A DNA stretch of 64,000 nt from Rhizophagus irregularis (taxonomy: Eukaryota; Glomeromycota; Glomeromycetes; Glomerales; Glomeraceae), in assembly GCF_026210795.1 (NCBI RefSeq), contig NC_089429.1, positions 1,302,001 through 1,366,000 on the forward strand, in the 5' to 3' direction. The position numbers and the translations under genes are program-made. The notes under the pieces were generated by a model. It saw only the letters and a list, made by a program, of their open reading frames with translations. It was not told the origin of the DNA and ran no database searches. Shown here one piece after another: positions 56,930-64,000 of this stretch; position 1 is the stretch's first letter, and every line of letters starts with the position of its first letter.

Positions 56930-58617
56930 TTTATTAATTTTAGCAAATAATTTCAAATCACAATCTTCATTTCTTTTTTATACAGATGGTTCGTTTAGTA
57001 GAAAGACTTCTCCTGAAACCAATACTCATATAGGTTTCGCTTGGGCTGAGGTTTCTAAAAGCATTGTCTCATCTAGTATCTACGGCCTTTAATCCTTCCT
57101 CTGCAAAAGCGGAAGTCTACACGTGTTGACAGCATTACTAGTTTGTCCCGAGAACTCTAAAATTATCTTTCATACTGTTTCGCAAAATGTCATAGACACT
57201 TTCAACAAAATCTCCAACAAACTTATCTCTATTAGAAGAATTCTCAAAATCAGCAATAATATAGCTTGGCGTCTTATTAACACTATGATGTCCAACAAAT
57301 CTCTCAACATTACTTTTACAAAAGTTAAAGCTTATTCCGGAAACCTATTTAACGACTTATGGTTAAGTCTGCTCTTACTTTATTGCCTATTGAGATTAAT
57401 CCTACATGTTTACCGGGTACACTTATGATGCCCTTATGGGACTCGATCGATCCCATCGATCGCGATGTCAGAAAATTTACTCAATCGATCACAGATAGCT
57501 ATACGTTTGACCAATTTCTGGGAAACACCCCATGTCTGAGAAATTTGATATTAACGCCATACATTGGCCGCTCACTAAAGATTGGCTCCACTTGAACAAC
57601 ACCGATGATATTTGTAGTGAACGCAAATCAGCATACGACGCCTTCAAGATCAAAAGTCTTAATCATATTTTACCTTGCGGAGATGTACTATTAAAACACT
57701 ACCCGCCCTTTATCCATCTTCTGGCATTCCATGCCCTATCTGCAACGCCTTACCAGACACTAATACTCACTTGGGACTCTGTACAAACTTGAGACCTTTC
57801 ATCAACGCAACATTGCGCTCCCATGTCGCCAAGCTCATCACGTTACTTACTACACATACGTCAAATGTCGGAATTCACAAATTATCACAGACAGTGTGAA
57901 AGAATTCGCCTTTCACATCTGTCTTAGATGACAGTCACGATATTTACTTAGTTTACACCAATTTTATGCAATTTATCCCTCAAAATTTAGCAGACACTGT
58001 TCATGCGTATACCAATAATTATTCTTTCACAAAAAAAGTCATTTTTGAATTTATGACTTCTTTACAACAAACTTTATACCAAACCATTTGGATTCAACAT
58101 AATCGTAATCTTCATGATTGAGAAAAGCGCGTAATATCTCTCGAAAAAGAAAACGACATAATATAGCCGCTGATAAAGGTTCATCATCGCACTCTCTTGA
58201 TGATACTTTTGCAACTACTCCTCCGATCGTCCCTATACACCCATTTTTATGGACGAATCCGCCTATTGCGTCACGAGGTTGTGCACCGATTCCTTTATGG
58301 CTTGTTCTCTCTACATCCAATTTTTACATTCTGGTGGATGTTCTTCTTTTTTGTATTTTAAAACTTATATAGATTCTTTGGCTTCGAATAGTTCTTATTT
58401 TTCTTATTTTTCTTTTTTACTTCTTATTTTCTTTAATTTATTTCGACAATGCAGGTTTTGCCTGAAGTTGTCTTTTTCAATAACAGGCAGTACGATCCTT
58501 GCGAGGGTTGAGTTTATCCTAGTATAGTAGCACGTTGTAGTTTCTTTTGTAAGGGCTCCCGAACTAGCATGACTCCCATCATTGTCTACATTTTAAAGAT
58601 AAAAATAAAATAAAAAA
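56930..58617 (+). pseudogene. LINE 3' fossil: RNase H, zinc knuckle, A-rich tail
   Basis: Worn LINE end on the plus strand. RNase H is seen as FYTDGSFSRKTSPETNTHIGF (about 56980-57040), with the Asp of YTDGS, then LLVCPENSKIIFHTVSQ and VIDTFNKISNKLISIRRI, and FTKVKAYSGN in the region of the later catalytic residues. Further on come AKSALTLLPIE-type sequence in a shifted frame, KSLNHILPCGD, and the zinc knuckle CPICNALPDTNTHLGLC (about 57735-57790). At least three frameshifts or stops interrupt it. The 3' end is A-rich (about 58594-58617, AAAGATAAAAATAAAATA). It is 5'-truncated, as LINE insertions usually are. Confidence 0.72.
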
Positions 58618-59179
58618 TGTTTAACGGTATTATCAATGTTTTGGACAAACTATATAAATTTTATTAGCTATAATTTTATTGACTTGAACATTTGCAAAGC
58701 TAATAAATGTTGAGTAACGTTATCCATTTATGGAACATGTTCTAAATGTGCTCAGAATTTGTATTCTTATACATACAGTATTTGTGTAGTCCAACTTGAT
58801 TAAAAGATTCTTAATAAAGTCGATCATCGATCGACCATAGAAAGTGGCGCATAAATAGCCAATTTTTTTTTAACAATTTCTGCATAAAATACTTTGGACC
58901 ATAGTCTGTACAAGAAAATAGGAAATTTTTGATAAAAAAAAAAAAGCTTTATTATAAAATCGGTTTCGAAGCCTAATGATTATTATTAAAATTGTTTATA
59001 GCAAAAATCATCTCAATCAAATGATCTTTGAATAAAAATTCGATCACATGAGATCAGCATGCTGGAACATCCAAATGGAATGATTGTTGCCTTTTTATGG
59101 AGTAGTACAACAAACGTAACAAAAATTGATAAATTTATTCCGTTTTAAAAATGAAAGTTACTCCTTTTCCTTCACAAAC
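58618..59179. other. Intergenic, nothing recognised
   Basis: AT-rich 5' region of the F-box pseudogene at 59180. Confidence 0.45.
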
Positions 59180-60422
59180 ATGGCATGCTCAAAAATATTT
59201 TCAGATTTACCCGAATTAACAAATGAAATTATACAACATTCCAGAAAAGATTTTCAACATTATATTCGTGTATTTTAGTTAATAGATTATGGTGTCGTTT
59301 AGCGATTCCATTATTGTGGGAAGATCCATTTTCAAAGTATGATCCCAAAAATTACCATTACATTGAAATTTACTTAAGTAAATTAAATGAAGATGACAAA
59401 GCAAAATTTAATGAATATGGAATTAAATATGATTTATTACGTTCAAATAATACATTGTTCAATTATCCTAGTTTCATTAAATACTTAAACTATGGGAGTA
59501 TTTATCGTTCTATTAAAAAGTGGATTTTTATTTTAGTGGACGATGATGATTTTATGGAAGTAGAAGAATTAGTTTATAAGTCGTTACTTGAAATTTTCAT
59601 TAAAAATGAAGGAAAATTACATTCTCTTGAATATGCAATATCTACTTTGGATAGCTATTGTAATGATACTATGGAATTGATTTTACAAAATCCAAATTTT
59701 ACTTACAATATCAAAGATTTAACATTATTCCTTGATGATATTAAAATTACTATAAATATCGTTCCTTTTTTAAAATTTTTTTCTCATAATTACAATTCAA
59801 TCTCATCAATTAATTTTTGTTATTCATCCCACATTGGTAATATTAATGATTTATCATTAATTGAAAATTGTATATCACAAATAATTATTTCACAACATAA
59901 TCTTAAAATAATTTCATTTGGATTTAAAGTTAATTATAATTTATTTTTACCATTAAAAAATTCTAATTGTTCAAATACTTTAAGTACAATTATATTTAAT
60001 TACATTGATTTTAAGAATATACTTACTGTCTTACAAGAGGTCTTTAATCAATTGAATGTTTTAGAATCTGTTCATATTTTTATTGTTGTTCTTTAAATTC
60101 TGATTTTGTTCAACAAATTATTAAGGTTATTAAACCTTTTAAATTGAGATCTTTGTTGATGGATGAAATATTACATGTAGAATCATTACAACTACTATTA
60201 CAAAAATGTGGTGATTATTTAGAAAATTTTGAATATGGATATATGGGTGAAGAATATGAAGAATCAAGACCACTATTACTTGAACTTATTATAAAATATT
60301 GTACAAAAATCAAACGTTTTAATTCAGATAAGCCTGATAATTTTAATGTTTATCTGTTAATTGAAAATATTATTATGATATTAGTAATTTATTCATTATT
60401 TATTTTAGATAATTTAATATAA
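59180..60422 (+). pseudogene. F-box pseudogene, two frameshifts, truncated
   Basis: Starts MACSKIFSDLPELTNEIIQH at 59180. A base missing from a T run near 59250 (GATTTTCAACA against GATTTTTCAACA in the paralogue) shifts the frame before the rest of the F-box (ILVNRLWCRLAIPLLWEDPF). The body then reads through to about 60085 (EVFNQLNVLESVHI). A second single-base loss there shifts it again, before FVQQIIKVIKPFKLRSLLM and LQLLLQKCGDYLENF. The last 100 residues or so of the family are missing. The separate start at 59314 gives a 260-residue frame without an F-box. It has no MITE at the site used in the gene at 47210. Confidence 0.85.
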
Positions 60423-60623
60423 TAAATTTATTAATAAAAAAATAAAATAATAATTTTTAATTCCATTACTTCCATTACAATTTTTATCTTAAAATGACTC
60501 AAAATAACATTAAAAAATTATCTCCAAGTTCAAAATAAAATAAGAATAAATTATATCTATTTTGCTTTTTTATATACTAAAAGTTTCCATTTAAAGTAAA
60601 ATGTGTTTAATTGTAAAATGTGT
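60423..60623. other. Intergenic spacer
   Basis: AT-rich spacer between the F-box pseudogene and the pseudokinase 3' end. Confidence 0.35.
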
Positions 60624-62285
60624 TTAATTTCTTCCATCTGTAATAAAAAAAAATAGTTTAATTAAAATTAATAGATCAAATCATCAAAAAAAAACCACAT
60701 GCAAAAGTAATTACCTTTATAATTAATATCAAGTTTAGTAAAATCCATTCTTAAGGAATCTGTAAAATAAAAGAATAATTATTATTTTAAATAGATTTAA
60801 ATGATTATTTTGAATTAAAATTACCTGAATATTCTAAATCATCATTGTCCGCATTTTTGGGTTCTGGAAGATTTTTAAAATCTAAAAGTTTGCTTGTATA
60901 AACTGCTTGAGGATGTGTCATATATGAGAGAATACTAGTAGACGATGATGATGATTGGACTGTTGAAAACGATGATTTATTATTAATTTCATCTGCTTCT
61001 TTGATTTGCTTATAGATCACAGAATCTTTATCAACAGCATGATAGGATAATTTCGATATTAGCCTAAATAATTCATCTGCATCAGGTCGTTTTAAAGGAT
61101 CTGCATCCCAACATTGATTAATAACATCAAAAATTAATTGAGGTATTTTATAATTAGACTTTGGCCTCAATCCCTTACAAATTTTTATTGCTAAGAATTC
61201 ATCATGAGCTATATCATGATAAGGAGGGAAACCTATACAAATTTCATGTGCAATAATTCCAAAACCATAAATATCACTTGCTTGAGTATATTCTTTTCCC
61301 CTTAAAACTTCAGGAGCTACATAAGGTAATACTCCATATATTTTTTTATCACTATTTTGAGAGGATTTGACATTTGCCTGTTGACATAATCCAAAACCAG
61401 TAATAAAGGTTAAATCATTAAAATCGCTTAATATATTCCTACAATCAAAATCATGATGAATTAATCCTTCATTATGAATATCTTTAAGACCAGATATAGT
61501 ACCCAATAAATTTTGCAACTTTCGATCCCAACTCAGTGAAATGAAATTGTTATTTAAGTGTTGTCTTAAATTACCATTTTTTAATTCCATCACCATTATA
61601 AAATTATTTGTTTTTGGATCTTTGGTAATACCAAAACAACGAACTACAAAACCATTTGAAATTTCACATGCTAAAATATTTGATTTAACCTTAAAACAAA
61701 ATTATAATTAGTTTAATATTTACAAATGTTTAAATAAAGATTTAAAAGAAAATATCTTACCTCTTTTAAAAAATCTGTTGTAATGTCTTGTGAGTTATGC
61801 AAAAATTTTAAAGCAACTTTTGTTTCGCCTTCTCTTACCAATTGATTATTGTCATTATCCCAATATAATATAAAACCATCTTTCCAAACTGCTTTAAAAG
61901 TAGTACCAAATCTTCCTTTTGCTAAATATTCAACATCTTTAAAATTATCATATTCAATCCACTCTATAACTTGATGATTATTTTTAGCATTTAATTGTGC
62001 TTTTCGAATAAATTCATCAACATCATGATTTCCACTTGTCCAATTTTTGAAATTTGGTTTAAAACTACAATAATTGCAAAGTTCAAAATTTATATTAAGA
62101 TGGTCACAATTTTTACATAAACCATGTTTTTTATAATGTTCTTTTAATTCTTCGTCTTTTATTAGTTTATCAATTAACGATTCCTGTTCTTCAGTCAATC
62201 TCCAATATTTGAAGTCTTTTATTTGTTCTAATACATCATCGCTTAATTTAATTTCATCCATTTTAATAAATAATTTAGTAAACAA
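60624..62285 (-). CDS. Predicted pseudokinase of the TKL-like family (4 exons, 482 aa)
   Basis: Exons: 62285-61761, 61689-60825, 60759-60715 and 60637-60624 (1449 bases). An alternative start at 62261 (MDEIKLSDDVLE) is also good. The leader has one CKNC...CNYC pair (residues 57-73). Glycine loop LAKGRFGTTFKAVW and lysine 160 (VALKF) are present. The catalytic loop is HHDFDCRN, with His in place of the HRD Arg and the Asp kept. The DFG motif has become TGFG (FITGFGLCQQ), losing the Mg-binding Asp. PYVAPEVLRG, DIYGFGIIAHE and KRPDADEL are intact, so the fold is retained. Family knowledge predicts very weak or no catalysis and a scaffold or allosteric role. The last two exons are tiny (45 and 14 bases) and end YKDGRN. 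If exon 2 were not spliced, the protein would end SGNFNSK instead. Confidence 0.82.
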
Positions 62286-62362
62286 AAAAATATGTTATTA
62301 ATTCGTATGTAAAAAAGTTACTAGTAAAATAATAAAAGAAAAAAAGAATGAAAAAATAGTGG
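62286..62362. other. 5' leader region of pseudokinase
   Basis: AT-rich leader between the start codon and the phased TGAAACG array. I see nothing else. Confidence 0.3.
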
Positions 62363-62406
62363 TGAAACGGACTGAAACGTGTGAAACGATTGAAATGAAT
62401 GAAACG
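62363..62406 (-). promoter_or_regulatory. Phased TGAAACG array upstream of pseudokinase
   Basis: Five TGAAAYG-type motifs (TGAAACG four times, TGAAATG once) start at 62363, 62373, 62382, 62391 and 62400, i.e. every 9-10 bases, 78-121 bases upstream of the start codon. TGAAAC is the core of the yeast Ste12 pheromone-response element, and the spacing places the sites close to one face of the helix. A simple nine-base minisatellite is the alternative. Confidence 0.55.
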
Positions 62407-63100
62407 TGCAATTATTTTAAGATCAGCAACAAAATTATCAAAAAAGACTAGTTAAAATACACCGATCGACAATTAAATTTATTCAATTTTGGGGTTTTTA
62501 TTTAAATTCTCCATAATAGGTAAGTTAAAACTAGGCTAAACTTTTACGCGATATAATATATGAGAAATGGTTCGACTGGTTCGTGAGTCGTGACCAGTCA
62601 TATAATTTATTGATGTAATTAAAAGCCAATCCATTCTAGAATATTTAGCCAAAGAGAGAATTTGGGAATCTGGAATTGTTTTAAAGTGTTTTGAAATACA
62701 AACCTTTTCACAACATTTATTAAATTTCAAGTTGCTTTATAGTTTGATATCGTATCAATCGTATCATTAACAATACGTCGTCATATATATTAATTTGGCT
62801 TATTTGTTTATGATTTTTATTTAAAATATACTGTATATAACAAAGTAATTTCGCAAAAAATAATTTTATATTTAAATAAAATTAATCAATTTATTTACCT
62901 GGAAATAATTTAAGAGAGTATTAAAAATACAAGAAGTATGAGAAGAAACGTTAATAAATATTATTATTTTAATATTCTAAATTTAGTTAGTTAAAAGTAT
63001 TAAATAAAGATAATTTTATTGGTTACTAAAATATACATTTGATTATTCTACATCAATCTTTATATAAAATCGGGGCAACAAGTTAATAAACTATTAACTA
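62407..63100. other. Intergenic, nothing recognised
   Basis: AT-rich. The minus frame at 62536-62730 is not supported. Confidence 0.4.
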
Positions 63101-63900
63101 AATGGGACTATGCGAATGGTGGAAATTTACATAATTATTTACAAAGGAATTTTAAAATATTACGTTACGAAGAATTTCATTCGGGTATTTGTGTTTTTAA
63201 CGTATTTATCAATTCTCTATGTAATAGTTATTGTGGATATCAATGATTTTCACGGCGCAAACTGATTTATCTCACGGTATCCGTACCATAAAGCCCTTTA
63301 ATATGCTTGTTTTGGCTAATAATGATAGACTTTTCATTCTAATATTGATAGACTTTTATACCCCATCTTTTTAAATAAACACCACCCGTGAGAATACCAA
63401 GAAAAAAAACACAAATTTTAACTAGGAACAGTGGGATAAATTTAAATTTATTAACCATTTAAATTTTTTTCATTTTAGACTTAAAAATATTTACAATAAT
63501 GGTGGAAATATGTTATTGTCAAATGCGATTTGGAAAGAGACCCGCAAATAGTACTTCATTAAATAATGAAATATATATGGAGTAATACCTTATATCGTAC
63601 ATTTTCAAAAGAATCCGATATATATAGTTTGGGTATGATTATAGAATTTGTAACGAGATGTAAACCTTTTTCTAACGTTGAACATGATGTTAATCTCATT
63701 TATGAAATTATTGATGGAAAACGATCTGAAATTACAAATGATACACCTGAATGTTACGTTAGGATTCTAATCCTTTAAATAGACCAACTATTAATGATCT
63801 TTATAATACTATTAATATATGGAATAATGAACTGAATTTTAGAACTGAAAAAAATATCATTATGAAGGCGTTTAACTGCAAATTTTTCGAGAAAGCGAAA
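63101..63900 (+). pseudogene. Kinase pseudogene in pieces
   Basis: At 63101-63160 the frame reads DYANGGNLHNYLQRNFK, equal to EYAYGGNLYSYLQKNFK of the kinase at 40560. About 300 unrelated bases follow, with an acceptor-like TTTTAG at about 63478. Then come LKNIYNNGGNMLL (lacking HRD), sequence where the activation loop should be (NSTSLNNEIY with a frameshift, PYIV), FSKESDIYSLGMIIEFVTRCK, FSNVEHDVNLIYEIIDGK and SEITNDTPECYV. The catalytic loop is deleted and the frame changes several times. It is a decayed paralogue of the Cys-rich kinases, without their leader. Confidence 0.82.
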
Positions 63901-64000
63901 TAATGATGAATTAAAGATTGAAACTCAAAAAAAGTAAAAAAAAAAATAGTAAATAAATTTGAATAAATTCATTTTAATTAAGATCCCATATAAAAAAATT

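Noticed and set aside
1-64000. CRISPR arrays, operons, bacterial-type promoters
   Set aside because: The spliced genes and family content are eukaryotic. The regular repeats seen lack CRISPR spacer structure.

Overview
The window looks like nuclear DNA of an arbuscular mycorrhizal fungus (Glomeromycotina, Rhizophagus-like). The sequence is very AT-rich and the spliced genes have short GT-AG introns of about 50-90 bases. The gene content is also typical of the expanded, repeat-dispersed families of these fungi: TKL-type kinases with Cys-rich leaders, a kinase fused to Sel1 repeats, F-box proteins, a kelch receptor-like protein and a coiled-coil family. The species is an inference. I saw no rRNA or convincing tRNA gene.

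Layout. 1-6.7 kb: a hAT-like MITE, a five-exon Cys-rich kinase (2835-5162) and a decayed kinase-tail remnant. 6.8-8.46 kb: a satellite of about 60 bases per unit and 26 units, each holding a perfect hairpin. 8.47-10.71 kb: a 2.24-kb foldback DNA element carrying a SINE. 11.9-12.3 kb: a TTAA-flanked MITE. 13.5-16.2 kb: a five-exon kinase-Sel1 gene. 17.6-17.9 kb: another MITE. 18.2-21.9 kb: a divergent pair of intact F-box genes. 24.0-26.3 kb: a TPR-SET protein. 26.3-30.8 kb: essentially gene-free. 30.8-33.1 kb: a kelch-repeat membrane protein. 34.2-36.4 kb: two convergent spliced genes for a secreted or anchored repeat protein and a GPI-like Pro-rich surface protein. 38.1-39.2 kb: a purine-rich 19-base minisatellite. 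40.6-42.9 kb: a second Cys-rich kinase, paralogous to the first and carrying one frameshift. 45.4-46.0 kb: an isolated exon-like ORF. 47.2-49.0 kb: an F-box gene whose coding sequence contains an in-frame MITE. 50.5-58.6 kb: a graveyard of two LINE 3' ends, an F-box pseudogene with another copy of the same MITE, decayed repetitive ORFs and a coiled-coil fragment, with one clean single-exon gene for an ADP-ribosyltransferase-fold-like protein (54596-55474). 59.2-60.4 kb: a frameshifted F-box pseudogene. 60.6-62.3 kb: a four-exon predicted pseudokinase with a phased array of TGAAACG motifs upstream. 63.1-63.9 kb: a kinase pseudogene.

How the parts relate. The window is a birth-and-death neighbourhood for kinase and F-box families. 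Kinases, Sel1/TPR proteins and F-box proteins are plausible signalling and protein-turnover parts, but nothing in the sequence shows that they act together. The most unusual items are the F-box gene that absorbed a 111-base MITE in frame, the satellite built from paired ATF/CREB-like half-sites, the SINE whose empty site survives in the opposite arm of its host element, and the helically phased TGAAACG array in front of the pseudokinase. Exon structures were read by eye from splice signals and paralogue alignment and have no transcript support.
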